Counted from the first letter of the stretch, positions 7,458-17,286 are shown. The stretch: DNA of 64,000 bases from Burkholderiales bacterium (GCA_035518095.1 DATIXX010000010.1:1-64000); one strand, 5' to 3'. Notes: generated from the letters alone by a model not told the origin. Made by a program: numbers and translations.

Positions 7458-10137
7458 CGTTTTCTTCCGCGTCAGCCACCGGACCGCGGTCCATGATTTC
7501 CTTTACCCGGCACAACGGGCCCAAGTCGCATTCGCGGCAGGTTTGCGGATAATCTTTCGGCGAAACGTCGGCCCGGCCATCGAGATATTCGCGCGCGAGA
7601 TTTTCCAGCATGAGGCGCCAGCCTTCCAGCATTTCCTGCCAGCTTGACCAATCCTGCGTAGCGCTTCTGTTTTCGCCAAGCGTCTGAATCCCGGGCAGCA
7701 CTCCCTTGTCGCGCGAGAGTCCCTTGAACAGCACGTCCTGCGCGTGGAGCTGCACGAAAGCCACTGCTGCCACATCGTCGCGCCCTGCGCTTACGGTGTA
7801 GAGCGGCAGCTGCGGCTCGTCGGGCCGCTCGCCGATCCAGCTTCCGACTCCGGCTTTTCTGCCGGTCTTGTAATCCAGTATGACGCGGCTGCCGTCTTCG
7901 AGCTTGTCCATGCGGTCCGGCCGCGTGGAGACCTCGACTCCGGCGACCGTAACCTGCTGCGGTTTCTCCCGCGCAAGCAGCTCAAACGGCGCGCGCTTCC
8001 TTTCCAGTTCCAGCAAGCGCATGAGCAGCATCGTCACGCGCTCCTGTTCAAGCGCGGTAAAAGCCGGCGTCATCACGTCGGGGCGCCTTTTGCGCATGCG
8101 ATCCAGGGCATCCTTTGCCGCCCGTGCCGCCGCTAATTTCAATTCCTCATCGCTTGCTGCGGCCAGCTGCCTGCTGTTTTTGAGTTCCTTCCAAAGATTC
8201 TCTGCGGCCCAATGCATCAGGCTGCCGCGGTCGAGCGCATCGAGCCCAGCGTGTCCGGCCTCCATGCCTTCGGCGCCAAGGCGGTAAATTGCGAAAGCGC
8301 GGAATGGGCACGCCGCCTGGTTCTTGAAGAATTGCGCCCCGCCTTGGACCTCGATTCCCGCGGGGAGCCGCGGCGCCTTGAAATCGGCGAGCGGCTCGAT
8401 GGCGCGCGCAGCGAAGATGGCGCTGCGATAGAGCGCAGCTTTTGCCCCCGGCGCCTGCATTTCGGGCACGTCATCCAGCAGTCGGCTCGGCCTTAGCTCG
8501 CGGTCGCCGTCCCGCAAAAGGTAGCTAAAGCGGATTTGGTTTGCGCAGCCGCGCCAGTAATCGGTCATGCGGCGCGCAAACGCCAGCTGCCAGTTTGCGC
8601 CGGCGTAAGGCACATTAAGCCTGCGCTGCAGCGAAAGCGGCAGAAAAGGATTGGGATTGGGCGGCTGCGGCCACGCCTCGTCGGTAAGGCCGGTGACAAA
8701 CAAGAAATCAAACTCGAGCGAGTTTGATTCCAGCACTTCCAGCACCTGCACTGGAACTTCAGGAGATTTGGGCTGAAACAGCGCCCCTGCCAGCCGCTTC
8801 AGATTTTTAAGCGCTTCGTCATATTCCAAGCGAGGCAAGATGACATCGAGCATGGAAAGTTTGGGTGTGATTTCGCGCCACTTCCTGAAAGTTTGGTGTT
8901 CATCGGAATCAAGCGTGCGCTCCCCCGGCCAACCCAACCCTGCGAGCAACTGCTGGAATGTGCTGCCCCATGCCGAAGGCGGCTGCTTGGCTTTCCTCGC
9001 TTCGCCGGCGACCTTCATCCAGGCGTCAAACCGCGTTGCAAGCTGCGGTGAAACGTGTATCTGGCGCGCGAGCATCCTGAGCGTCACCGCAGGCCGCCGC
9101 ATTTTGCGCAATTCCGCATCGAGCCGCGCGCGCAAGGTGATTTCCTGCTCTGCCGCAACGAGAAAAGGACTTCTCAACAGCGACCCCAAGTGTTCCAGCC
9201 CGATCTCGCCTCGCGCGAGTTCCAGAATCAAAATTGCGCTTGCCACCAGCGGGTAATCGCCGAGCGCCAATCCCAATGAAATATTGTAGGGGCGCGCGCG
9301 CGCGCGGGAAGATGAAACCACGCGCTCGGGCTGCAGCACATCGTCGAAGATGCGCACGATGTCTGAGCGGTGCTGCTTGAGATCAGGAACAACGACACCG
9401 ATGCGCATCTCCGGCTGATTAGCAAGCAATTGCTTAATCTGAGAAGCGACGCCGTAAAGCTCAGCTTCGGAATCAGTGTAGCCGGTGTGGATGGCGGGCG
9501 CGGCGCGCGCTTCCGCCTTCACTTCACTCACCGTGCCGCCTGCCACGGCCAGTGCTTCAAATAAATCCCGCTTCTGCGGCGAAGGCTCATCAAAACCGTA
9601 AAGCACGATATCGCGCGGCTTGAGATTCCCGGCTGCGGCGATGATGGCATCGGGGAGACGCGCGTTGTCAAGCCAGTTTTGCTCGGTGCAGATCTTAATG
9701 TACCCGTCCGCCCACCTGCGGAAAGCCAAGCAATCTTCATCAAGCAGCGCGGCGCAGCGCGCGAAATCAATGCGGTAAGCGTGGCGTTTGGCCCAGGCGT
9801 CGCTTGCCTGGCGCGCTGCTGCCTCCGGATTAAGGAGAATTCTTCCCTGCGCCGAAGCGGTTATCACCTGCTCCCAGAGCGCAATTTCCTGTTCTTCTGA
9901 AAGCAGCATTGCTCCGACCTCCAAACGCGGAAGCTCAGTCCATGCGCGTTTCAGGAAAGCGATGTAATCAAGGACATCGGCCGTGGGCCAGACTGAAATT
10001 TCGCGCTTTTGTTGCGCGGCGTCGAACTCACGCTTGATTGCTCGCGCGAGCCTGTCGTTGGCAGTGATTAAGGTTGCGCCTTGCTCGACGGCTTGCATGA
10101 GCGAGGCGCGCGGCAGAATGGGAAATGCGTTGCTCAT
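7450..10137 (-). CDS. addB: AddB-like PD-(D/E)XK nuclease subunit
   Basis: An 895-residue partner of AddA. The C-terminal nuclease domain shows RPDRMDK followed by ILDYKTGR, the PD-(D/E)XK core. An iron-sulfur staple is suggested by an upstream cysteine in AACPFRAF and a terminal C-x2-C-x5-C (TCRECDLGPLC). Unlike Firmicute AddB, I see no Walker A near the N-terminus (GATLITANDRL), so the helicase-like half is probably structural and used in Chi-like site recognition. This is the form seen in alpha- and betaproteobacteria. It is the first gene of the leftward run and overlaps addA by eight bases. Subunit identity is well supported by the pairing; the Chi sequence is unknown. Confidence 0.88.
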   Translation of the reverse strand: MSNAFPILPRASLMQAVEQGATLITANDRLARAIKREFDAAQQKREISVWPTADVLDYIAFLKRAWTELPRLEVGAMLLSEEQEIALWEQVITASAQGRILLNPEAAARQASDAWAKRHAYRIDFARCAALLDEDCLAFRRWADGYIKICTEQNWLDNARLPDAIIAAAGNLKPRDIVLYGFDEPSPQKRDLFEALAVAGGTVSEVKAEARAAPAIHTGYTDSEAELYGVASQIKQLLANQPEMRIGVVVPDLKQHRSDIVRIFDDVLQPERVVSSSRARARPYNISLGLALGDYPLVASAILILELARGEIGLEHLGSLLRSPFLVAAEQEITLRARLDAELRKMRRPAVTLRMLARQIHVSPQLATRFDAWMKVAGEARKAKQPPSAWGSTFQQLLAGLGWPGERTLDSDEHQTFRKWREITPKLSMLDVILPRLEYDEALKNLKRLAGALFQPKSPEVPVQVLEVLESNSLEFDFLFVTGLTDEAWPQPPNPNPFLPLSLQRRLNVPYAGANWQLAFARRMTDYWRGCANQIRFSYLLRDGDRELRPSRLLDDVPEMQAPGAKAALYRSAIFAARAIEPLADFKAPRLPAGIEVQGGAQFFKNQAACPFRAFAIYRLGAEGMEAGHAGLDALDRGSLMHWAAENLWKELKNSRQLAAASDEELKLAAARAAKDALDRMRKRRPDVMTPAFTALEQERVTMLLMRLLELERKRAPFELLAREKPQQVTVAGVEVSTRPDRMDKLEDGSRVILDYKTGRKAGVGSWIGERPDEPQLPLYTVSAGRDDVAAVAFVQLHAQDVLFKGLSRDKGVLPGIQTLGENRSATQDWSSWQEMLEGWRLMLENLAREYLDGRADVSPKDYPQTCRECDLGPLCRVKEIMDRGPVADAEENDE

Positions 10138-10228
10138 TCGCTATAAACGGCTTTTCGGCAAGCGCCGCATACCTCGGCCGCGCGGCGGGCGGGAAACTAC
10201 ATGGAGTGAAATTTGTTGAACAGCCGGC

Positions 10229-10552
10229 TCAACGCTCAAGCAAACTAAGTTTTTCTTTCACATCCTTCCATTTATCGGCATCGGGCGGAGCGGGCTTCTT
10301 CTCAGTAATCGTTTTCCAGACCTTGGAAAGCTCGGCATTGAGCTCGGTAAAATGCTTCTGGTTTTCCGGAACGTCGTCCTCGGCAAAGATGGCTTCCACC
10401 GGGCATTCCGCCACGCATAGAGTGCAATCGATGCATTCGTTTGGGTCTATCACCAGAAAATTCGGTCCTTCGTGAAAGCAGTCCACCGGGCAGACATCCA
10501 CGCAGTCGGTGTACTTGCACTTGATGCAGCTCTCGGTTACAACATATGTCAT
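10229..10552 (-). CDS. fdxA: Seven-iron [3Fe-4S][4Fe-4S] ferredoxin
   Basis: A 107-residue ferredoxin with the FdxA pattern: C9, C12, C17 and C21 near the N-terminus ([15 protein letters not shown]), then CIDCTLC-x3-CP around residues 40-50. Together these bind one [3Fe-4S] and one [4Fe-4S] cluster. The C-terminal 40 residues form the usual charged extension. It acts as a small low-potential electron carrier in the cytoplasm; the partner is not indicated by context. GCAGGA precedes the ATG. An AT-rich promoter region with TAAAAT lies just upstream. It is transcribed towards addB, but the 91-base gap leaves operon membership open. Confidence 0.92.
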   Translation of the reverse strand: MTYVVTESCIKCKYTDCVDVCPVDCFHEGPNFLVIDPNECIDCTLCVAECPVEAIFAEDDVPENQKHFTELNAELSKVWKTITEKKPAPPDADKWKDVKEKLSLLER

Positions 10553-10981
10553 TCCTGCAACCCTTTTACAAAAGATATTTTAAATATTATTTTATCAGAA
10601 ATCGGCATGCTAACATCCCTACAGCCATGAGGGCGAAGCCTGCATTAGAGTTTAGTGACAACGGCGGCTACTTGGGGTCAACAGGAAAAGCAGGAAAAAC
10701 AACAATGAAGGCGGCACGGGGAAAGTAATGTCGCGGCAATACACAGCAACCCGTTGCGAATCGCTGATGTCGCCGGCATCGAAATGAACGAGATGAGCGC
10801 GGCGCGAAACGTCGAACGTTGTGCAAATACTGACGGCGCAAGCGGCGGTACGACGCGGCAGAGATTTCCGGCCAAGAAAAGGGTGACTTCCCAAAAAGTA
10901 TAATTTTCGCTAGCATAATACCTCAAGCGGCAATTCACCGCCCTCTCCCGCCGCCGAATTCCCATTAAATATGAGGATTGC
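10553..10981. other. Divergent intergenic region between fdxA and trxA
   Basis: No gene is supported. The left 60 bases are AT-rich and probably hold the fdxA promoter. A TATAAT at 10899-10904 and a CATAAT at 10914-10919 are possible -10 elements for trxA, without good -35 partners. A 33-codon reading frame at 10627-10728 has no recognisable product. Confidence 0.4.
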
Positions 10982-11308
10982 ATGAGTAGTCATATACAGC
11001 ATGTCACCGACGATACTTTTGAGACGGAGGTGCTGCAGGCACCCGTGCCGGTGCTGGTAGACTATTGGGCCGAATGGTGCGGTCCGTGCAAAACAATTGC
11101 GCCGATATTGGATGAAGTGGCGCAGCAATACCAGGGACGACTCAAAATTGCCAAGCTTAATATAGATGAGAACCAGGCAACGCCACCGAAATACGGCATC
11201 CGCGGCATACCGACGCTGATGCTATTCAAGAACGGCAACATCGAAGCGACCAAAGTCGGGGCATTGTCCAAATCCCAGTTGACAACATTCATTGACAGCA
11301 ATTTATAA
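10982..11308 (+). CDS. trxA: Thioredoxin 1
   Basis: A 108-residue thioredoxin with active site WCGPC at 32-36, the cis-proline context [10 protein letters not shown], and the complete fold. It reduces cytoplasmic disulfides in ribonucleotide reductase, methionine sulfoxide reductase and peroxiredoxins, using electrons from thioredoxin reductase. GAGGA lies just before the ATG. It precedes rho by about 150 bases, the conserved trxA-rho order of many proteobacteria. There are no unusual residues. Class Ia ribonucleotide reductase, a likely client, is encoded further right in the window. Confidence 0.96.
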   Translation: MSSHIQHVTDDTFETEVLQAPVPVLVDYWAEWCGPCKTIAPILDEVAQQYQGRLKIAKLNIDENQATPPKYGIRGIPTLMLFKNGNIEATKVGALSKSQLTTFIDSNL

Positions 11309-11364
11309 ACCTATTAATCTTTGCCTTGAGCACCTCTTGATAGCCGGTTCCAGAATTCAAACCA

Positions 11365-11442
11365 ATGCATCATGAAGGTGCGGGCGCAAGCGCCGTTCCG
11401 CTTCTCTTTAATTTCCCGAATCTCCGTTTTAACCCTCACTGA
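11365..11442 (+). CDS. Possible 25-codon leader peptide upstream of rho
   Basis: An ATG at 11365 opens a 25-codon frame ending at TGA 11440-11442, twelve bases before the rho ATG. E. coli rho is preceded by a 33-codon leader, rhoL, and is autoregulated there. This peptide does not visibly resemble RhoL and has no good ribosome site, so it may be chance. Confidence 0.18.
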   Translation: MHHEGAGASAVPLLFNFPNLRFNPH

Positions 11443-11454
11443 GTAATTTCCGCC

Positions 11455-12714
11455 ATGCATTTATCCGAACTTAAAAATCTCCATGTCACCGAACTGGTGG
11501 ACATGGCCATCACCAATGAAATCGACGGCGCCAACCGGCTGCGCAAGCAGGAACTCATCTTCGCGCTGCTCAAGAACCAGGCCCGCAAAGGCGAAAGCAT
11601 TTTTGGCGAAGGCACGCTGGAAGTGCTTCCCGACGGCTTCGGCTTCCTGCGTTCTCCCGATACTTCCTATCTTGCAGGGCCGGATGACATTTATGTCAGC
11701 CCCAGCCAGATTCGGCGCTTCAACCTGCATACCGGGGATTCAATCGAGGGGGAAATTCGCACGCCGAAGGACGGCGAGCGTTATTTCGCGCTGGTCAAGG
11801 TGGACAAAGTCAACTCCGAACCGCCGGAGAATTCCAAGCACAAAATCCTGTTTGAAAACCTTACCCCGCTGTTTCCGTCCACGCCGCTGGTGCTGGAGCG
11901 CGACATCAAGGCGGAAGAAAACATCACCGGCCGCGTAATCGACATCATTGCGCCGATCGGCAAGGGACAGCGCGGGCTCATCGTCTCGCCGCCCAAGGCC
12001 GGCAAGACCGTAATGCTGCAGCACATCGCGCACTCGATCGCCGCGAATTTCCCCGAGGTGGTGCTGATCGTACTGCTGATCGACGAGCGGCCCGAGGAAG
12101 TGACTGAAATGCAGCGTTCGGTGAAAGGCGAAGTGGTTTCCTCTACATTCGATGAGCCGGCCACCCGCCACGTGCAGGTGGCCGAAATGGTGCTGGAAAA
12201 GGCAAAGCGCCTGATCGAACATAAAAAAGACGTGGTGATCCTGCTCGATTCGATCACGCGCCTGGCGCGCGCGTACAACACCGTGGTACCGGCCTCGGGC
12301 AAGGTTTTGACCGGCGGGGTGGACGCGAACGCGTTGCAGCGCCCGAAGCGCTTTTTCGGCGCGGCGCGCAACATCGAGGAAGGCGGCAGCCTCACCATTC
12401 TCGCGACCGCGCTGATCGACACGGGCTCGCGAATGGATGACGTTATTTACGAAGAATTCAAAGGCACCGGCAATATGGAAATCCATCTCGACCGGCGCAT
12501 GCACGAAAAGCGCATCTATCCGGCGATCAACGTCAACCGTTCCGGAACGCGCAAGGAGGAATTGCTGATCAAATCCGATGTGCTGCAAAAAATCTGGGTT
12601 CTGCGCAAGCTGCTGTACCCGATGGATGACTTGGAAGCGACCGAATTCCTGCTCGACAAATTACGCTCGACCAAGAACAATGCGGACTTCTTTGATTCAA
12701 TGAAAAGAGGCTAG
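11455..12714 (+). CDS. rho: Transcription termination factor Rho
   Basis: A 419-residue Rho, the standard length. The N-terminal Rho_N and cold-shock-like RNA-binding domain (GFGFLRSP) spans roughly residues 1-130. The RecA-like motor has Walker A PKAGKTVM, the Q-loop region and Walker [11 protein letters not shown]. The protein forms a hexameric RNA helicase that ends transcripts at rut sites. Downstream of trxA and upstream of rpmE, it matches a common proteobacterial order. Rho usually controls its own transcription through attenuation in its leader; a short ORF in the leader here is a weak hint of that. Confidence 0.97.
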   Translation: MHLSELKNLHVTELVDMAITNEIDGANRLRKQELIFALLKNQARKGESIFGEGTLEVLPDGFGFLRSPDTSYLAGPDDIYVSPSQIRRFNLHTGDSIEGEIRTPKDGERYFALVKVDKVNSEPPENSKHKILFENLTPLFPSTPLVLERDIKAEENITGRVIDIIAPIGKGQRGLIVSPPKAGKTVMLQHIAHSIAANFPEVVLIVLLIDERPEEVTEMQRSVKGEVVSSTFDEPATRHVQVAEMVLEKAKRLIEHKKDVVILLDSITRLARAYNTVVPASGKVLTGGVDANALQRPKRFFGAARNIEEGGSLTILATALIDTGSRMDDVIYEEFKGTGNMEIHLDRRMHEKRIYPAINVNRSGTRKEELLIKSDVLQKIWVLRKLLYPMDDLEATEFLLDKLRSTKNNADFFDSMKRG

Positions 12715-12822
12715 TCGTAAATTGCCGAGGTTCCACCGGCTTGCACGACAGATGGATTTCGCGCATAATTTGCGCCTTTCGCAAAATCCGGGAACCTGAT
12801 CAGGTTCCGCAAGGAGCAAGCC

Positions 12823-13038
12823 ATGAAACCGGATATCCACCCCAAATACGAAGAAATTACCGTAACCTGCAGCTGCGGCAGTAAATTCAAAACCCGCTCC
12901 ACGCTGGGGCGGCCGCTGCACATTGAAGTGTGTTCGGTATGCCATCCGTTCTACACCGGCAAGCAAAAAATCGTCGATACCGCGGGTCGGGTCGAAAGAT
13001 TCCGCCAGAAATACAGCCGGAAGAAAACCGTGTCCTGA
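12823..13038 (+). CDS. rpmE: Ribosomal protein bL31, zinc-binding (C+) form
   Basis: A 71-residue bL31 with four zinc-ligand cysteines at C16, C18, C37 and C40, the C+ form, distinguishing it from the zinc-independent paralogue induced on zinc starvation. It includes the conserved HP-x-YTGKQ segment and a basic tail. It is part of the large-subunit central protuberance. A clear AAGGAG precedes the ATG, and an intrinsic terminator follows the stop within about ten bases. The neighbour rho is in the same direction, but the 108-base gap suggests a separate promoter. Confidence 0.96.
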   Translation: MKPDIHPKYEEITVTCSCGSKFKTRSTLGRPLHIEVCSVCHPFYTGKQKIVDTAGRVERFRQKYSRKKTVS

Positions 13039-13044
13039 ACGGAT

Positions 13045-13072
13045 AAAAAAAGCAGCTTCGGCTGCTTTTTTT
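13045..13072 (+). terminator. Intrinsic terminator after rpmE, possibly bidirectional
   Basis: AGCAGC (13051-13056) and GCTGCT (13061-13066) form a stem around a TTCG tetraloop, extended by an A-run on the left pairing with the T-run on the right. It lies between convergent rpmE and modC, so it can stop both. Confidence 0.88.
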
Positions 13073-13079
13073 CGCTCCG

Positions 13080-14171
13080 TCAGGCAAAGCCGAAGCTGTG
13101 GCGGTCAAGAGCGATAGCTTTGATCAATGCATAAACCTCCTGCCCCGGCTCGAGACCCAGCTGATGAATGGAACGACGCGTCAAACGCGCCACCAGCCAT
13201 GCGTCTCCGACTTGAACCCTGACATCGGCAACGGGTCCATCTTCGCTCGCGATTTCGATCAGCCGGCCGCGCAGCACGTTGAGCATGCTGATTCCGGCCG
13301 GCGGATGCAGCGCCAGCGCGACGTCGCGAGCTCGTATGCGTACGCGGACAGGTTCGCCCACTAGTGCATCGAGATGCGCGACTCGGAGTTCGCCGCCATT
13401 AAAACTCAGCGTGGTCAATTCAAATTTTTCGTCGTATGCCGTGACCCGCGTATCAATGACCGCACCCGCTTCGTACCGCCCGACCATGGGCCGCAGGTCC
13501 AGACGGCTCATGATATCTTCCAACTTGCCCGCGGCCAGCACCTTGCCGTCCGAGAGCAACACCATCGTCTCGGCGAGCCGCACGACTTCCTCGATGGCGT
13601 GGCTTACATATACGATGGGAATTTTAACTTCACCGTGCAGGCTCTCAATGTACTGCAGAATTTCGCTTTTGCGGTGAATGTCCAGCGAAGCCAGCGGTTC
13701 ATCCATCAACAACACGCGCGGGCTGGAGAGCAACGCACGCCCGATTGCGACCCGCTGTTTTTCTCCGCCCGACAGCGCGGCGGGCCTGCGTTGCAGCAAA
13801 TGCTCCAGGCCCAACAGCCCGATCACCTGATCCAAACCCACATAACGCTCATGCGCGGGCGTGAAATAGCGCCCGTAGAGCAGGTTTTGCCGCACTGTCA
13901 TATGCGGAAACAGGCGTCCTTCCTGGAACACGTAGCCGATGCGCCGTTTTGAGGTCGGAATATCCACCCCGCGCTCGCTGTCGAAAAGCGGCTCACCATT
14001 GATTTCGACGCGGCCGCGGTCGGGACGCACCAATCCGGCAATGACGTTGACCAGCGTGCTCTTGCCAGAGCCGGAGCGCCCGAACAAAGCAGTCACCCCG
14101 GAGGCGCTGTCAAACCTCGCCTGCAGCTCAAATTTTCCGAGCCGTCGCTCAACGTTAATACTTAATGTCAT
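13080..14171 (-). CDS. modC: Molybdate ABC transporter ATP-binding protein
   Basis: With the ATG at 14171 the product has 363 residues. The ABC ATPase domain carries Walker A GRSGSGKST, signature LSGGEKQR, Walker B LLMDEP and the switch histidine in YVSHA. A C-terminal TOBE domain for molybdate-dependent regulation follows. I chose this internal ATG over a longer frame because AAGGG lies right before it and the encoded N-terminus (MTLSINV) fits ModC. The longer form would add 16 residues read mostly from modB DNA. The start overlaps modB by 17 bases. ModC powers high-affinity molybdate uptake with ModA and ModB. Confidence 0.92.
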   Translation of the reverse strand: MTLSINVERRLGKFELQARFDSASGVTALFGRSGSGKSTLVNVIAGLVRPDRGRVEINGEPLFDSERGVDIPTSKRRIGYVFQEGRLFPHMTVRQNLLYGRYFTPAHERYVGLDQVIGLLGLEHLLQRRPAALSGGEKQRVAIGRALLSSPRVLLMDEPLASLDIHRKSEILQYIESLHGEVKIPIVYVSHAIEEVVRLAETMVLLSDGKVLAAGKLEDIMSRLDLRPMVGRYEAGAVIDTRVTAYDEKFELTTLSFNGGELRVAHLDALVGEPVRVRIRARDVALALHPPAGISMLNVLRGRLIEIASEDGPVADVRVQVGDAWLVARLTRRSIHQLGLEPGQEVYALIKAIALDRHSFGFA

Positions 14172-14862
14172 GGCCCTTAACGCGTTGGGCCGCCCTGCGA
14201 GCGATGGCCTCGGAAACAACCAGCGCGGCGATCGAAAGCAAGACCGCGATAACGCTCAAGCGCAGGGCTTGAGCATCGCCGCCCGGAATCTGGGTAAACG
14301 TGTAGATGGCAAGCGGCAATGTCTGTGTTTCACCCGGTATGTTGGAAACGAAGGTAATGGTCGCGCCGAATTCGCCCAGGCTGCGCGCAAACGACAACAG
14401 CACACCGGTGATGACGCCCGGTACCGCCAGCGGCAGAGTCACTGTAAGAAAAATCCAAACGCGACCGGCGCCCAAGGTGCCCGCAGCCGCTTCAAGCCCG
14501 CGGTCAATTCCCTCCATCGATAGACGGATTGCACGCACCATGAGCGGAAATCCCATAATCGCTGCGGCAATTGCGGCCCCGGTCCAACGGAATGCCACGA
14601 CGATGCCGAAGACATTTTCAAGCATTTCTCCAAGCGGTCCGCGGCGTCCCAGCAGTATCAGCAGAATGTACCCGACCACCACCGGCGGCAGCACCAGCGG
14701 CAGGTGCAGCGCCGCGTCGACAAGGCTCTTGCCACGAAAATGCGCACGCGCCAAAAGCAAGGCGGCCAGCACCGCAAGCGGCAGACTGCCCGCTACGCTC
14801 CACAACGCCACGCGCAGGCTTAATCGCAGAGCCTCGGCTTCAACCGGTGTAAGAGCGAACAT
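14155..14862 (-). CDS. modB: Molybdate ABC transporter permease
   Basis: A 235-residue inner-membrane protein with about five to six hydrophobic helices and the EAA loop (EAAAGTLGAGR, about residues 124-134) that docks onto the ATPase. The segment ARSLGEFGATITF is characteristic of ModB/CysT-type permeases. It forms the translocation channel for molybdate delivered by ModA. It follows modA by 21 bases and overlaps modC, a compact leftward modABC operon. No modE regulator or molybdenum-cofactor gene is visible in the window. Confidence 0.93.
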   Translation of the reverse strand: MFALTPVEAEALRLSLRVALWSVAGSLPLAVLAALLLARAHFRGKSLVDAALHLPLVLPPVVVGYILLILLGRRGPLGEMLENVFGIVVAFRWTGAAIAAAIMGFPLMVRAIRLSMEGIDRGLEAAAGTLGAGRVWIFLTVTLPLAVPGVITGVLLSFARSLGEFGATITFVSNIPGETQTLPLAIYTFTQIPGGDAQALRLSVIAVLLSIAALVVSEAIARRAAQRVKGHDIKY

Positions 14863-14883
14863 GATATCGATTAGCCGCTTTCA

Positions 14884-15684
14884 TCAATCCTGGAAACCGT
14901 ATTTGCGAAAAATAGCGCGGCCTTGCGCCGAACCCAGAAATGCAAGCAGGCGCGCGGCCCCGGGATGAGCGCTACGTGCCGTCAACGCAGCGGGGTAAAT
15001 GATCGGCGGATGCGTGTTCGCGGGAAATTCTGCAACGATGCGTACGCTCCGATCTGCCAGCGCGTCGGTTCTATACACAATTCCCAACGGTGCTTCTCCG
15101 CGCGACACCAGCGCCAGCGCAGCCCGCACGTTTTCCGCCGGCGCGACGCGGTTTTCGACCGCAGCCCACACGCCTAGCGTTTGCAGCGCCGCACGCCCAT
15201 ACCTGCCGGCCGGGACATAATCGGGTTGCGCCATGGCAAGGCGTGCACCGCCGAGCCGCTTAGCCAAAGGAAAATTCCTCGCAATCTTGATTTCGACGGG
15301 ACTGTCAGCGGGCGCAATCAACACCAATTGGTTTTTCAGGAGATCAACCCGGGTCGCAGAATTTATGAGCATGCGTTTTGCCAAATAATCCATCCAGTCA
15401 GTGTCGGCCGAAATAAACAGGTCGGCCGGCGCTCCATTTTCAATTTGCCTGGCCAGCGCCGAGCTGGCGGCATACGAGACGACCACTTTGTCGCCGGTGC
15501 TGCGCTCAAATAAAAGGACGTTCTGGTCCAAGGCATCCTTAAGGCTTGCGGCAGCGAAGACAATTAAATTCTGCGCGCATGCCGCTCGCGGCGCGGAGCC
15601 GAGGAAAAGCGCTAATAGTCCCCAGCGCAAGAGCAAGGCGAAGCTCGCGATCCGGAGCGCGGGGACGGTCCAATTGAAAGACAT
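14884..15684 (-). CDS. modA: Molybdate-binding periplasmic protein
   Basis: A substrate-binding protein of 266 residues from the ATG at 15684 (a TTG two codons upstream is an alternative). A long signal peptide ends around AACAQ (near residue 38). The mature protein starts with the ModA signature VFAAASLKDALD and contains SYAASSALARQIENGAPADLF in two adjoining motifs, which forms the oxyanion pocket. It captures molybdate or tungstate in the periplasm and delivers it to ModB. It is first in the modABC operon, with a 100-base divergent region shared with the M48 lipoprotein gene. I found only one half of a ModE-like site there. Confidence 0.93.
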   Translation of the reverse strand: MSFNWTVPALRIASFALLLRWGLLALFLGSAPRAACAQNLIVFAAASLKDALDQNVLLFERSTGDKVVVSYAASSALARQIENGAPADLFISADTDWMDYLAKRMLINSATRVDLLKNQLVLIAPADSPVEIKIARNFPLAKRLGGARLAMAQPDYVPAGRYGRAALQTLGVWAAVENRVAPAENVRAALALVSRGEAPLGIVYRTDALADRSVRIVAEFPANTHPPIIYPAALTARSAHPGAARLLAFLGSAQGRAIFRKYGFQD

Positions 15685-15787
15685 TTTCAAAAATGAATAT
15701 AACCGCTGGCAGCGATGAAGTAAACGCGACCCAATTTGCCCGCGATATGCTCTTTAACGCCGCTTAATCGCAAAGTAGAATGACCAC

Positions 15788-17239
15788 ATGAAGCGCACGT
15801 TTGACTTGAAGTTTGGTGTCATCGGGCTCGCGCTTTGGCTCACTGGGTGCGCAACCAATCCCGTTACCGGACACCCGAATTTGGTGACCATGAGCGAATC
15901 ACAGGAAATCGCCATGGGCAGGCAATTCGACGTCGAAATCAGAAAGCAGTATCACGTTTACGACTCGCCCGATCTGCAGGGTTACGTAAACCAAACAGGC
16001 CAGAAGCTCGCTCACAACAGCCACCGGCCCAATATTGCTTACCACTTTACCGTCCTCGACTCGACTCAAGTCAATGCATTCGCCCTCCCCGGAGGGTACA
16101 TCTATATCACCCGCGGGCTGATTGAATATCTCAACTCCGAAGCCGAGCTCGGCGCAGTGCTCGGTCACGAAATAGGACACGTGGCATCGCGTCACAGCGT
16201 ACAGCAAATAAGCAGAGCCACCGCGACAAGTATCGTTGCACAAATCACCTCAGTGTTTGTCCCGATAATGCGCACACCGGTAGGAGGCAATCTCACCAAC
16301 CTGCTGGGCAATACCCTGCTCTCGGGTTATGGACGGGAGGATGAGTTGGAGGCCGACCATCTCGGCGCAGTCTATTTGGCGCGAAGCGGCTACGATCCTC
16401 AAGCCATGGTGACGGTACTCACCGTGCTGAAGAACCAGGAGCTGTTCGACGCGGAAATCGCCAAGCAGGAGGGACGCGAACCGAATGCATATCACGGGCT
16501 TTTTGCTACGCACCCGGACAACGATACGCGCCTCAAGCAAGTAGTGAACGAGGCGCAGAACATCTCACGGCCGGATGGCGTTGAGAAACGTGAAGCGTTC
16601 TTGCAGCATATTAATGGCATGACTTTTGGCGACAGCCCCGAACAGGGCATTATCCGCCAGGGGAAGTTCTACCACAGCGGACTGGGACTCGTAATGCAAT
16701 TTCCGGAAGGCTGGCGCGTTCGCAATTATGCCGACCATGTGCAGGCGAAAAGCGCGACCAACGATGCCGGAATCGAATTGCGCCTCGTCGACGAACCCCA
16801 AGGCTCGCCGGAAGATTACTTGCGCAGCAGGCAGTGGTTCAGTTTTGGGGAAGAAATCAAGTCGCTTACCATCAACGGTCTTCCTGCCGCCACAACTGAA
16901 ACCACCAGCCTGGGCACGCCCGTGAAGATCACCGTGATCTATCTCAACGACAAGGCGTTTTCGGTGGTGGGCGGCGCAACCTCAAGAGAATCATTTAACC
17001 GCTATCACGACAACATAGAAGCGGCCACAATGAGTTTCCATGCCATGACCAACGCCGAGCGTGGGGGTTCAACGCCGCTGGTTATAAAAATAATCACCGC
17101 CAAGCCCGGTATCACGTATGCTGAACTTGCGCGCGGGTCACCGTTAGGGAAAAATGCCGAAAGTTATTTGCGCCTGATCAACGCCCAATATCCTTCGGGC
17201 GAGCCGGCGCCGGGTCAAGAACTGAAAATCGTGGAATGA
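15788..17239 (+). CDS. M48 metalloprotease lipoprotein, BepA/YfgC-like
   Basis: A 483-residue predicted lipoprotein: signal peptide and lipobox LTGC with Cys21, then an M48 peptidase domain with zinc motif HEIGH at 127-131 and the third-ligand region EDELEADHLG near 186-195. The C-terminal half has no recognised repeat; it resembles domains found in BepA-relatives of betaproteobacteria and may replace the TPR domain. Family role: outer-membrane protein quality control, degrading stalled OMPs such as LptD. It is followed after 47 bases by the Kdo-hydroxylase-like gene, so a link to envelope or LPS assembly is plausible. Catalytic residues are intact. Confidence 0.87.
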   Translation: MKRTFDLKFGVIGLALWLTGCATNPVTGHPNLVTMSESQEIAMGRQFDVEIRKQYHVYDSPDLQGYVNQTGQKLAHNSHRPNIAYHFTVLDSTQVNAFALPGGYIYITRGLIEYLNSEAELGAVLGHEIGHVASRHSVQQISRATATSIVAQITSVFVPIMRTPVGGNLTNLLGNTLLSGYGREDELEADHLGAVYLARSGYDPQAMVTVLTVLKNQELFDAEIAKQEGREPNAYHGLFATHPDNDTRLKQVVNEAQNISRPDGVEKREAFLQHINGMTFGDSPEQGIIRQGKFYHSGLGLVMQFPEGWRVRNYADHVQAKSATNDAGIELRLVDEPQGSPEDYLRSRQWFSFGEEIKSLTINGLPAATTETTSLGTPVKITVIYLNDKAFSVVGGATSRESFNRYHDNIEAATMSFHAMTNAERGGSTPLVIKIITAKPGITYAELARGSPLGKNAESYLRLINAQYPSGEPAPGQELKIVE

Positions 17240-17286
17240 GCGGCGACGCGTCCGCTTAATCTTGGGTTCAAATTAAGAGGAGACTC

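Noticed and set aside
11740-12588. 282-codon minus-strand frame opposite rho
   Set aside because: Antisense shadow of a highly conserved gene; no family features and no ribosome site.
15696-15704. ModE-like half site near modA
   Set aside because: Only one half (GGTTATATT on the minus strand) is present; the inverted partner is missing, so no operator is called.
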